DNA from: Lentisalinibacter salinarum
GTDB lineage: Bacteria; Pseudomonadota; Gammaproteobacteria; Steroidobacterales; Woeseiaceae
Reading direction: 5' to 3'
DNA: 64,000 nucleotides
Assembly (NCBI RefSeq): GCF_040706555.1
Contig: NZ_JAPDRH010000002.1
Coordinates: forward strand, 372,001-436,000
Below, piece by piece: positions 57,096-64,000 of the stretch (positions are counted from its first letter, which is position 1; the number at the start of each line of letters is the position of its first letter). The translations under genes and the position numbers were made by a program. The notes beneath the pieces were generated by a model. It saw nothing but the letters and a program-made list of their open reading frames with translations, did no database searches and was not told where the DNA came from.

Positions 57096-57404
57096 ATGAA
57101 CGAGAAGAAGCTCGGCAATCTGCTCTCCCGGCCCGACAGTCCGCTCGCCGGCATCGTCGAGCGCGCCCGGGCCATGGAGACCCTCACCGCGGCCGTGCGG
57201 GCCGCCCTGTCCGAGGACGCGCGCGCCCATCTGGTCTCCGCCGCGCGGCGGGACGACGGCACGCTGGTGCTGGTCACCGAGTCGTCGGCGTGGGCGGCGC
57301 GTCTGCGTTTCGCCGCGGACGAGGCGCTGGCAGCGGCCCGCCGCTACGGCGTCACCGCCGAGTCGGTGAGCGTGCTGGTACGCCCCGGGCGCGAAGAAGA
57401 GTAG
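57096..57404 (+). CDS. DciA-like DUF721 protein
   Basis: The 102-residue protein (MNEKKLGNLLSRPDSPLAGI, VRAALSEDARAHLVSAARRD, VLVTESSAWAARLRFAADEA) fits DUF721/DciA, a helicase loader or operator found between lpxC and secA in many gammaproteobacteria. The KH-like fold is suggested by the second half. It is divergent from the M23 gene; the shared 356-bp intergenic region has no other gene. It converges with lpxC with a 4-bp gap. A longer frame starting at 57069 is less likely. Confidence 0.8.
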   Translation: MNEKKLGNLLSRPDSPLAGIVERARAMETLTAAVRAALSEDARAHLVSAARRDDGTLVLVTESSAWAARLRFAADEALAAARRYGVTAESVSVLVRPGREEE

Positions 57405-57408
57405 CCGC

Positions 57409-58317
57409 TCAGGCGAATACCGGGCTCGCGTAGGAAATCGGCGCCTTGCGGCGATCATCGAAGGTGACCGCCTGCCAGGCCGTCTCGTCCTCGAGCAGGC
57501 GCCGCAGCAGCAGGTTGTTCAGCTCGTGGCCGGAACGATAGCCGCTGAACTCACCGATCAGGCTGTGGCCCAGCAGATAAAGGTCGCCGATGGCGTCAAG
57601 AATCTTGTGTTTGACGAACTCATCGTCGTAACGCAGGCCGTCCTCGTTCAGGATGCGGTAGTCGTCCAGCACGATGGCGTTGTCCATGCTGCCGCCCAGC
57701 GTCAGGTTGTTCGCCCGCAGCGTCTCGATGTCGCGCATGAAGCCGAACGTCCGCGCCCGACTCACCTCGCGGAGGAAAGACGTCGTGGAGAAGTCGATGG
57801 AAGCCCGCTGGGCATGCTTCTTGAAAACCGGATGATCGAAGGCGATCTCGAGGTTTACCTTGAAACCGTTGAACGGCCGGAATTCCACCCACTTGTCGTC
57901 CTGCTCGATGCGCACCGGCTTGCGGATGCGGATGAGTTTCTTGGGGGCATTCTGCTCTTCGATGCCGGCAGACTGCAGCAGGAAGACGAACGGGCCCGCG
58001 CTGCCGTCCATGATGGGCACTTCCGGCGCGCTCAGATCGACGTAGCAGTTGTCTATGCCGAGACCGGCCAGCGCCGACATCAGGTGCTCGACCGTCGCCA
58101 CGCGCACGTCGCCATCGACCAGCGTCGTGCCGAGCATCGTCTCGCCCACCCGGTGCGCTTCGGCACGGATCTCGACCGGCGGTTCCAAGTCGGTCCGGCG
58201 GAAGACAATACCGCTGTTCGGTGCGGCCGGGCGCAGCGTCATGTAGACCTTGCGGCCCGAATGCAGGCCGACTCCGGTCGCGCGGATGGCCGTTTTCAGC
58301 GTTCTCTGTTGCAGCAT
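57409..58317 (-). CDS. lpxC: UDP-3-O-acyl-N-acetylglucosamine deacetylase
   Basis: The 302-residue protein starts MLQQRTLKTAIRATGVGLHS. It carries the zinc and catalytic motifs TVEHLMSALAGLGIDNCYVD, IMDGSAGPFVFLL and FVKHKILDAIGDLYLLGHSL. It performs the committed step of lipid A synthesis. It follows ftsZ as in the standard division cluster, but a strong terminator separates them. The 270 bp up to the terminator hold its promoter region, with no distinct consensus. Confidence 0.98.
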   Translation of the reverse strand: MLQQRTLKTAIRATGVGLHSGRKVYMTLRPAAPNSGIVFRRTDLEPPVEIRAEAHRVGETMLGTTLVDGDVRVATVEHLMSALAGLGIDNCYVDLSAPEVPIMDGSAGPFVFLLQSAGIEEQNAPKKLIRIRKPVRIEQDDKWVEFRPFNGFKVNLEIAFDHPVFKKHAQRASIDFSTTSFLREVSRARTFGFMRDIETLRANNLTLGGSMDNAIVLDDYRILNEDGLRYDDEFVKHKILDAIGDLYLLGHSLIGEFSGYRSGHELNNLLLRRLLEDETAWQAVTFDDRRKAPISYASPVFA

Positions 58318-58588
58318 GGCTACATTTCCCGACGCGGCCCTGCTCTCTCCCAGGCACGGCCGTTAGTAATGACAATCCCGCGGAAAGCACCGCCGGATCA
58401 CGAATATTCACTGATTGCAGTCTGCGCTGACCGCGGTTCATCCACCGCGTCACAACGCACATGTTGCGCAAAAGCAACGGCGAATGCCCTGAAAACACAC
58501 CGGCAAAGACACCGGATTTCAGGCAGTTACGACCGTTGCTTCACGCGTCAACAGATAACGATATCACAGCGTTTTTTTGCAGTGCAAG

Positions 58589-58629
58589 AAAAAAGGCCGG
58601 GGCGACCCCTTCCGTGGGTCGCCCCGGCC
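58589..58629 (-). terminator. Rho-independent terminator after ftsZ
   Basis: On the minus strand a perfect 14-bp stem (GGCCGGGGCGACCC with GGGTCGCCCCGGCC, 7-nt loop) is followed by TTTTTTC. It lies 19 bp after the ftsZ stop, so transcription from the division cluster should largely end here and lpxC needs its own promoter. Confidence 0.93.
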
Positions 58630-58647
58630 GAGCGGAGGCGGCAGCGG

Positions 58648-59793
58648 TCAGTCGGCCTGGCGGCGCAGGAACGCCGGGATATCCAGCAGGTCCTCCTGCA
58701 GCCCCAGGTCGCTGATGCCGTCGCCGACGGCACGCTTGCGCTGCACCGTCGGCTTCTCGAGTTCGCCGTAATTCGGTTCCGCACGTGCGGACCCGGACCG
58801 GCGCACCACCCGCATGGGCGTGCCGGCGGCCATGGCCGGCTGGCCGAGTCCGGTGGCCACGACGGTCACCCGTATCGTGTTGCTCATGTCGGGATCGATC
58901 ACCGTGCCGACGACCACGGTGGCGTCGTCGGAGGCGAATTCCTTGATGGTGTTGCCCACTTCCTGGAATTCGCCGATGGACAGATCCATGCCCGCCGTGA
59001 CGTTCACCAGGATGCCGTTCGCGCCGGCCAGGTTGATGTCCTCGAGCAGCGGGCTCGAGACGGCGGCCTCGGCCGCTTCCCGTGCACGATCCTCGCCCGA
59101 AGCCGCGCCGGAGCCCATCATCGCCATGCCCATCTCGGCCATCACCGTGCGCACGTCGGCGAAGTCGACGTTGATGAGGCCGGGCCGGGTGATCAGCTCG
59201 GCGATGCCCTGCACGGCGCCCTGCAGTACCTGGTTGGCCGCGCGGAACGCGTCCAGCAGGGTGGTCTCGCCGCCGAGCACGGTCAGCAGTTTCTCGTTCG
59301 GGATCGTGATCAGCGAATCCACGTATTTGCCCAGCTCGGCGATACCCTGGTCGGCGATCTTCATCCGCTTCGAGCCTTCCATGCCGAACGGCTTCGTGAC
59401 CACGGCCACGGTCAGGATGCCGAGCTCCCTTGCCACCTGGGCCACCACCGGGCCGGCGCCCGTGCCCGTGCCGCCGCCCATCCCGGCGGTGATGAAGAGC
59501 ATGTCGGCGCCCTCGATCACCTCCTGGATCCGGTCCCTGTCCTCCATGGCCGCCTGGCGGCCCACGTCCGGGTTGGCGCCGGCGCCGAGCCCTTTCGTGA
59601 TATTGCAGCCGATCTGCAGCGCGGTGCGCACCTCGGCATTCTTCAGCGCCTGGGCATCGGTATTGGCGCAGATGAAATCCACCCCTTCGATGCCGGCCTC
59701 CACCATGTGCGCGACGGCGTTGCCGCCGCCGCCACCCACGCCGATCACCTTGATGACCGCGCTCTGGCTGTATGCATCCATCAGTTCGAACAT
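58648..59793 (-). CDS. ftsZ: Cell division GTPase FtsZ
   Basis: The 381-residue tubulin homologue has IKVIGVGGGGGNAVAHMVEA, the GTP signature GGGTGTGAGPVVAQ near residue 106, and the T7 region (GLINVDFADVRTVM). The conserved C-terminal peptide LLDIPAFLRRQAD binds FtsA and ZipA. It forms the Z-ring. It lies 81 bp after ftsA with a strong terminator downstream, so it is last in this operon. Confidence 0.99.
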   Translation of the reverse strand: MFELMDAYSQSAVIKVIGVGGGGGNAVAHMVEAGIEGVDFICANTDAQALKNAEVRTALQIGCNITKGLGAGANPDVGRQAAMEDRDRIQEVIEGADMLFITAGMGGGTGTGAGPVVAQVARELGILTVAVVTKPFGMEGSKRMKIADQGIAELGKYVDSLITIPNEKLLTVLGGETTLLDAFRAANQVLQGAVQGIAELITRPGLINVDFADVRTVMAEMGMAMMGSGAASGEDRAREAAEAAVSSPLLEDINLAGANGILVNVTAGMDLSIGEFQEVGNTIKEFASDDATVVVGTVIDPDMSNTIRVTVVATGLGQPAMAAGTPMRVVRRSGSARAEPNYGELEKPTVQRKRAVGDGISDLGLQEDLLDIPAFLRRQAD

Positions 59794-59874
59794 GTCGCTT
59801 CCTCCGCTCTCAACATTCCAATGTCGTTGCTCTCAGTACCTTCAGCCGACGGCATCACCGCCGGCATCCGCTCT

Positions 59875-61110
59875 CTAGAAATGGCTCTGGAACCACGCAC
59901 GCATGCGCGCCAGCACCTCTTTCAATCCGCCCCCCATCGGGACCTCGTTCTCCTGCCGGGTCAGGTTCTCGTAGCCGTACAGCAGCAGCCCGACGCCGGT
60001 GGCGTGTATCGGGTTGCGCACCACGTCCGACAGGCCCTTCACGTACTGGGGGATGCCGAGCCGGACGGGCATGTGGAAGACCTCCTCGGCCAGCTCCACG
60101 GCACCCTCCATCTTCGCGCTGCCGCCGGTCACGACGATGCCGGCGGCGATCAGCTCCTCGAAGCCGCTGCGCCTGAGCTCGTCACGCACCAGCGTGAACA
60201 GCTCCTCGTAGCGGGGCTCCACCACCTCGGCCAGGGTCTGGCGGGCGAGCCGCCGCGGCGGCCGGTCGCCGACGCTGGGCACCTCGATGGTCTCGTCCGG
60301 GTTGGCGAGCTGGGACAGCGCGCAGGCGTATTTGATCTTGATGTCCTCGGCGTACTGCGTGGGCGTACGCATCGAGACCGCGATGTCGTTGGTGACCTGG
60401 TCCCCTGCGATGGGGATGACCGCCGTGTGCTGGATGGCACCGCCCAGGAAGACCGCGATATCGGTGGTGCCGCCGCCGATATCGACGATGGCCGCGCCGA
60501 GTTCCTTCTCGTCCTCGGTCAGCACCGAATAGCTGGAGGCGAGCTGCTCGAGGACGATGTCGTCCACCTCCAGGCCGCAGCGCTGCACGCACTTGACGAT
60601 GTTCTGGGCCGCGCTCTCCGCGCCCGTCACCATGTGCACCTTCGCCTCCAGGCGGACTCCGGACATGCCCACCGGCTCGCGGATGCCCTCCTGGCTGTCG
60701 ATGATGAATTCCTGCGGCAGGATGTGGAGGATCTTCTGATCGGCCGGGATGGCCACCGCCCGCGCGGCGTCGATGACCCGCTCCACGTCGCTCGGGCTCA
60801 CTTCCTTGTCCCGGATGGCGACGATGCCGTGAGAATTCAGGCTGCGCACATGGCTGCCGGCGATGCCCGTGTACACCGAGTGGATGTCGCAGCCGGCCAT
60901 CAGCTCAGCCTCCTCGATGGCGCGCTGGATCGAGTGCACGGTCGACTCGATGTTCACCACCACGCCTTTCTTCAGGCCGCGGGAGGGATGCGAGCCGATG
61001 CCGATCACCTCAATCTCGCCGGCCTCCGACAGCTCGCCCACTATCGCCACCACTTTCGAGGTGCCGATATCCAGTCCGACGATGAGGTTCTTGTCCGCCT
61101 TCCTGGACAT
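59875..61110 (-). CDS. ftsA: Cell division protein FtsA
   Basis: The 411-residue actin-like protein has phosphate loop LIVGLDIGTSKVVAIVGELS, the 1C subdomain (SAAQNIVKCVQRCGLEVDDI) and IVDIGGGTTDIAVFLGGAIQ. The C-terminal amphipathic membrane anchor is LARMRAWFQSHF. It tethers FtsZ to the membrane and recruits later division proteins. It starts directly after the ftsQ stop, so translation is coupled. Confidence 0.98.
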   Translation of the reverse strand: MSRKADKNLIVGLDIGTSKVVAIVGELSEAGEIEVIGIGSHPSRGLKKGVVVNIESTVHSIQRAIEEAELMAGCDIHSVYTGIAGSHVRSLNSHGIVAIRDKEVSPSDVERVIDAARAVAIPADQKILHILPQEFIIDSQEGIREPVGMSGVRLEAKVHMVTGAESAAQNIVKCVQRCGLEVDDIVLEQLASSYSVLTEDEKELGAAIVDIGGGTTDIAVFLGGAIQHTAVIPIAGDQVTNDIAVSMRTPTQYAEDIKIKYACALSQLANPDETIEVPSVGDRPPRRLARQTLAEVVEPRYEELFTLVRDELRRSGFEELIAAGIVVTGGSAKMEGAVELAEEVFHMPVRLGIPQYVKGLSDVVRNPIHATGVGLLLYGYENLTRQENEVPMGGGLKEVLARMRAWFQSHF

Positions 61111-61923
61111 CTAGCCCGCTCCCCTGGCCGCCACGACGGGCGAGCCGTCCGAATCCCGGCTCGCCCAGGCCGCTTCCTTCCAGCCGATGGAGAAACCGTT
61201 CGAGTAGCGCATGTCGATATGTGAGATGTCTCCCTCCCTGGCCGCGACCATGTCGACGACCGTCTCCAGAAACAGCGCCAGGCGCTCGTCCACCGCCCTG
61301 CGGCCGAGCCGGACCTGGATGCCGTTGGTGAGCGTCAGCTGCCAGGCGCCGCGGGCGTCGAGCCGGACGGCGGCCAGATCCAGGCCCGCCTCGATCAGCG
61401 GACCGCGCACCGCGAGATAGCGGGCAGCCACCTCAGCCGCGCTGCCCTCGGGCCCTGACAGCCGGGGCAGCTCCGCCGGGATGTGGCGCGCTTCTGTGAG
61501 GAACAGCTCGCCGCGCACGTTCAGCAGTCCGCTCTCGCCCCAGCGCGCCGCAGGCACCTGCTCGCTCACCGCCACCCTGAGTTCGTCCGGCCACTCGCGC
61601 CGCACGGTGGCCGCGTCCACCCAGGCCAGCGCCTCGAGCCGGCGCCGCATCGCGCCGAGATCGGCACTCAGGAAACCGTCCCGCAGCCCTTCGGCGATGG
61701 CCTCCTCGATGCGGGCCTCGGTCACCCGCTGGAAAGGCGCATCGATGGTGACGGCACGGATCGGCCGGTCGAGGGCCAGCGCACTCACCTGATAGGTGGC
61801 ACCGATCAGCGCCAGCGCGCACAGCGCCGTCAGGATCCCGGTCACGGGTATCTGCGGCAGCTTCAGCTGCACGGCCGGCTTCTGCCGCGGCGCCTTTCTG
61901 CGCTTCGCCTGCTTACGCGCCAT
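61111..61923 (-). CDS. ftsQ: Cell division protein FtsQ
   Basis: A 270-residue bitopic membrane protein with a basic N-terminus (MARKQAKRRKAPRQKPAVQL), one transmembrane segment (VTGILTALCALALIGATYQV), the POTRA domain (RAVTIDAPFQRVTEARIEEA) and a beta domain ending with an FtsQ-type tail. It links FtsB/FtsL to the divisome. It overlaps ddlB by 11 bp and abuts ftsA. Confidence 0.93.
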   Translation of the reverse strand: MARKQAKRRKAPRQKPAVQLKLPQIPVTGILTALCALALIGATYQVSALALDRPIRAVTIDAPFQRVTEARIEEAIAEGLRDGFLSADLGAMRRRLEALAWVDAATVRREWPDELRVAVSEQVPAARWGESGLLNVRGELFLTEARHIPAELPRLSGPEGSAAEVAARYLAVRGPLIEAGLDLAAVRLDARGAWQLTLTNGIQVRLGRRAVDERLALFLETVVDMVAAREGDISHIDMRYSNGFSIGWKEAAWASRDSDGSPVVAARGAG

Positions 61924-62899
61924 TGGCAGACCTCCGTGTCTCCACGGCCGGCAGCTCGGCCATACTCGTCTCGAGGATGCGCCAGCACAGCGTGGAGAAG
62001 TCGATGTCCGCCCCGGCGGCGGCCATGGGCACCAGGCTCTGGCCGGTCATGCCGGGCACGGTGTTGATCTCGAGCAGCTGGGGCACGCGGTCGGCCCCCA
62101 ACATGAAGTCCACCCGGCCCCAGCCGCTGCAGCCCAGCGCCCGGAAGGCGGCCAGCGCCTGGCGATGCAGGTCCTGCTCGAGGGCCGGCTCGTCGGTGCC
62201 GGGACAGTGATAGCGGGTGTCGCCGGACTCGTACTTGGCCGCGTAGTCGTAGAAGACCCGCGGCGTCTCGATGCGGATGGACGGCAGCGCGGCCCCCTGC
62301 AGCACGGCCACCGTGAACTCCTCGCCGTCCACCCATTCCTCGACGATCACCTCGTCGTCGTAGTCCGCCGCCGCGGCCCACGCGGCCGCGAGTTCGGCCC
62401 GGCTCTCCACGCGGCGCATGCCGACGCTCGAGCCCTGCCCTGCGGGCTTGACGATCAGCGGCAGGTCGAGGGCGGCGAGCGCCTGCTCCAGCCCGGCCTC
62501 GCTGCGCACCGTCCGCCAGGGCGGCGTCGCCAGGCCGGCGGCCGAGAACAGCATCTTGCTGCGCACCTTGTCCATGGCCAGCGCGGAGGCCATCACGCCG
62601 CTGCCCGTGTAGGGGATGCCGGCCCACTCCAGCGCTCCCTGCAGCGTGCCGTCCTCGCCGCCCGGGCCGTGCAGGGCGATGCAGACCCTGTCGAATCCCG
62701 CCGTCAGGAAATCGGCGAAGCGGTGCTCCGCCGGATCCCACGCGGCCGCGTCCACGCCCGCCTCGCGGAGCGCCGCCAGCACGGCGCCGCCGCTGCGCAG
62801 CGACACCTCACGCTCGCTCGAGGAGCCGCCGTACATCACGGCCACCCGGCCGAAGGCGGCGGCGTCCTGCACGGTCCTGACCACGTCCGCGGCGCTCAT
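61913..62899 (-). CDS. ddlB: D-alanine--D-alanine ligase
   Basis: The 328-residue ATP-grasp enzyme starts MSAADVVRTVQDAAAFGRVA, with VMYGGSSSEREVSLRSGGAV, LHGPGGEDGTLQGALEWAGI, LIVKPAGQGSSVGMRRVESR and the metal site LLEINTVPGMTGQSLVPMAA. It makes the D-Ala-D-Ala dipeptide of peptidoglycan. Its ATG overlaps the murB stop (ATGA) and its end overlaps ftsQ, the usual tight cluster order. The longer in-frame start within murB is rejected. Confidence 0.97.
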   Translation of the reverse strand: MSAADVVRTVQDAAAFGRVAVMYGGSSSEREVSLRSGGAVLAALREAGVDAAAWDPAEHRFADFLTAGFDRVCIALHGPGGEDGTLQGALEWAGIPYTGSGVMASALAMDKVRSKMLFSAAGLATPPWRTVRSEAGLEQALAALDLPLIVKPAGQGSSVGMRRVESRAELAAAWAAAADYDDEVIVEEWVDGEEFTVAVLQGAALPSIRIETPRVFYDYAAKYESGDTRYHCPGTDEPALEQDLHRQALAAFRALGCSGWGRVDFMLGADRVPQLLEINTVPGMTGQSLVPMAAAGADIDFSTLCWRILETSMAELPAVETRRSANGA

Positions 62900-63792
62900 G
62901 CGGCCTCCCCCACGATGCGGACCTCGTGGCGCAGCTTCACGCCGTGCTCGCGCTCGACCGTGGCCTGCACGAGGTCGATCAGCGCCTCGATGTCGGCGGC
63001 CGTGGCGCCGCCGTCGTTGATGATGAAATTCGCGTGCTTCTCCGAGACCACGGCGCCACCGATGCGCCGGCCCTTCAGCCCGGCGACCTCGATCAGCCGG
63101 GCGGCGTGATCGCCGGGCGGGTTGCGGAACACGGAGCCGCAGCTCGGCAGGCCGATCGGCTGGGTGGACTTGCGCCGTTCCACCAGCTCGTTCAGGCGCT
63201 CGATGGTCGCCTCGCTCTCGGGCTCGAAGTGGAAGTGCGCCGCGATGAACCATTCGTCCGCGGGGCCGCGCACGCTGCGGTAGCCGATCTCGTAGTCCTC
63301 CGGCGTGCGCCCGCGCAGCTCGCCGCGCCGGGACAGGGTCTCGACGCGCACGACGCAGTCCCAGGTCTCGCCGCCGAAGGCGCCGGCGTTCATCGTGAGC
63401 GCGCCGCCGACCGTGCCCGGTATGCCGGAGAACCAGGCGCTGGGGCCGAGACCCCAGCGGGCACAGCGCCGCGCAAGCCGGGTGCAGGGCACGCCGGCCT
63501 CCGCGCGCACGCCGGTCTCGCCTTCGCGTTCGAGCGCGGACAGAAGCCCGGTCGTGGCGATGACCACGCCGCGGATGCCACCGTCGCGCACCAGCAGGTT
63601 GCTGCCGAGACCGACCCAGTGCACCGGAGTCGCCGGGTCGAGCTCGCGCAGGAAGGCGGCGAGGTCGTCCACGCCGGCCGGCCGGAAGTACAGGTCCGCC
63701 GGCCCGCCGACCCGCCAGGAGGTGTGACGGGACATGGGCTCGTCACGGCGCAGATCGCCGGCCGGCTGTTGTCTCATCGTCCCGGCGTTCAT
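62896..63792 (-). CDS. murB: UDP-N-acetylenolpyruvoylglucosamine reductase
   Basis: The 298-residue flavoenzyme has the FAD-binding segments HTSWRVGGPADLYFRPAGVD, WVGLGSNLLVRDGGIRGVVI and GIPGTVGGALTMNAGAFGGE, and the catalytic Ser region QPIGLPSCGSVFRNPPGDHA. A final Glu is supplied by VEREHGVKLRHEVRIVG. It is the short type II MurB lacking the E. coli-type domain III extension. It reduces enolpyruvyl-UDP-GlcNAc to UDP-MurNAc. The start overlaps the murC stop. Confidence 0.97.
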   Translation of the reverse strand: MNAGTMRQQPAGDLRRDEPMSRHTSWRVGGPADLYFRPAGVDDLAAFLRELDPATPVHWVGLGSNLLVRDGGIRGVVIATTGLLSALEREGETGVRAEAGVPCTRLARRCARWGLGPSAWFSGIPGTVGGALTMNAGAFGGETWDCVVRVETLSRRGELRGRTPEDYEIGYRSVRGPADEWFIAAHFHFEPESEATIERLNELVERRKSTQPIGLPSCGSVFRNPPGDHAARLIEVAGLKGRRIGGAVVSEKHANFIINDGGATAADIEALIDLVQATVEREHGVKLRHEVRIVGEAA

Positions 63793-64000
63793 GGCTTCAC
63801 GCTCCTCAGGCGCCCCTCGGCCAGCTTCTCCGGCAGGGCGGCGGCCTCCGCGCCGATGTCGCCGGCGCCCATGGTGAGCACGACGTCGCCGTCGCGGAGC
63901 ATGTCCGGCAGCACCTCGGCCAGCCGGCCGAGATCCTCCAGGAACACGGGCTCGACGGCGCCGCGGCTGCGTACCGCCCGTGCGATCGCGCGGCCGTCGG
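63789..64000 (-). CDS. murC: UDP-N-acetylmuramate--L-alanine ligase, C-terminal end (runs off the right edge)
   Basis: The last 70 codons read DGRAIARAVRSRGAVEPVFL, then DMLRDGDVVLTMGAGDIGAE and ending EGRLRSVKP. VLTMGAGDIG is a hallmark of the MurC C-terminal domain. The enzyme adds L-alanine to UDP-MurNAc. Its stop overlaps the murB ATG, continuing the coupled murC-murB-ddlB-ftsQ-ftsA order. The catalytic domains lie outside the window. Confidence 0.95.
   Translation of the reverse strand, partial: DGRAIARAVRSRGAVEPVFLEDLGRLAEVLPDMLRDGDVVLTMGAGDIGAEAAALPEKLAEGRLRSVKP

Overview
The window looks like a high-GC gammaproteobacterial chromosome. A halophilic or Ectothiorhodospira-like lineage is my guess from the acidic, Ala/Arg-rich proteins and the gene order; nothing in the sequence names the species. 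The right two thirds (from about 18.4 kb) is ordinary core genome with synteny familiar from gammaproteobacteria: tRNA-Arg(ACG), tRNA-Ser(GCT), csrA, alaS, recX, recA and pncC; mutS; aspS with nudB; clpB, pgeF and rluD divergent from bamD; sucCD; the type IV pilus block pilSR-pilA-pilA2-pilB-pilC-pilD with coaE and zapD; and the end of the division/cell wall cluster (murC, murB, ddlB, ftsQ, ftsA, ftsZ, lpxC) followed by an M23 gene, secA and mutT.

The left third (1 to about 18.46 kb) is accessory DNA of visibly lower and patchier GC, stacked against the 3' half of the tRNA-Arg gene. Two related integrative elements sit in tandem. Element A runs off the left edge and ends at a 46-bp copy of the tRNA 3' half at 9554-9599. 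It carries a type I restriction-modification operon (hsdM, hsdS, hsdR) directly downstream of an AbiE type IV toxin-antitoxin pair. Element B (about 9600-18459) carries a HigBA-like pair, a DUF1697 gene, small unrecognised genes separated by a 52-bp repeat, a HEAT-repeat protein, an RHS remnant, and an Xis-like/PIN toxin-antitoxin pair whose toxin is frameshifted.

Each element ends in the same module: a long palindrome, about 850 bp of conserved hairpin-rich non-coding DNA, an Integrase_1-like recombinase, a small helix-turn-helix protein, a second tyrosine recombinase, a hairpin, and the tRNA-derived att site. The first two proteins and the leader are nearly identical between copies, while the second recombinase has diverged strongly. 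At several positions of the non-coding region the two copies keep a hairpin while changing its sequence, so a structured RNA or DNA element is likely. This is the most promising poorly explained feature here.

In the core region, regulatory sequences are readable: a sigma-54 promoter and a 10-bp-arm inverted repeat before pilA, a sigma-32-type promoter before clpB, a strong terminator after ftsZ, and REP-like palindromes. Two of these palindromes bound a 321-bp MITE-like unit and supply the stop codons of both flanking convergent genes. The pilus genes form a regulated assembly system (PilS senses, PilR activates sigma-54 transcription of pilin, PilD matures pilins, PilB and PilC drive extension).
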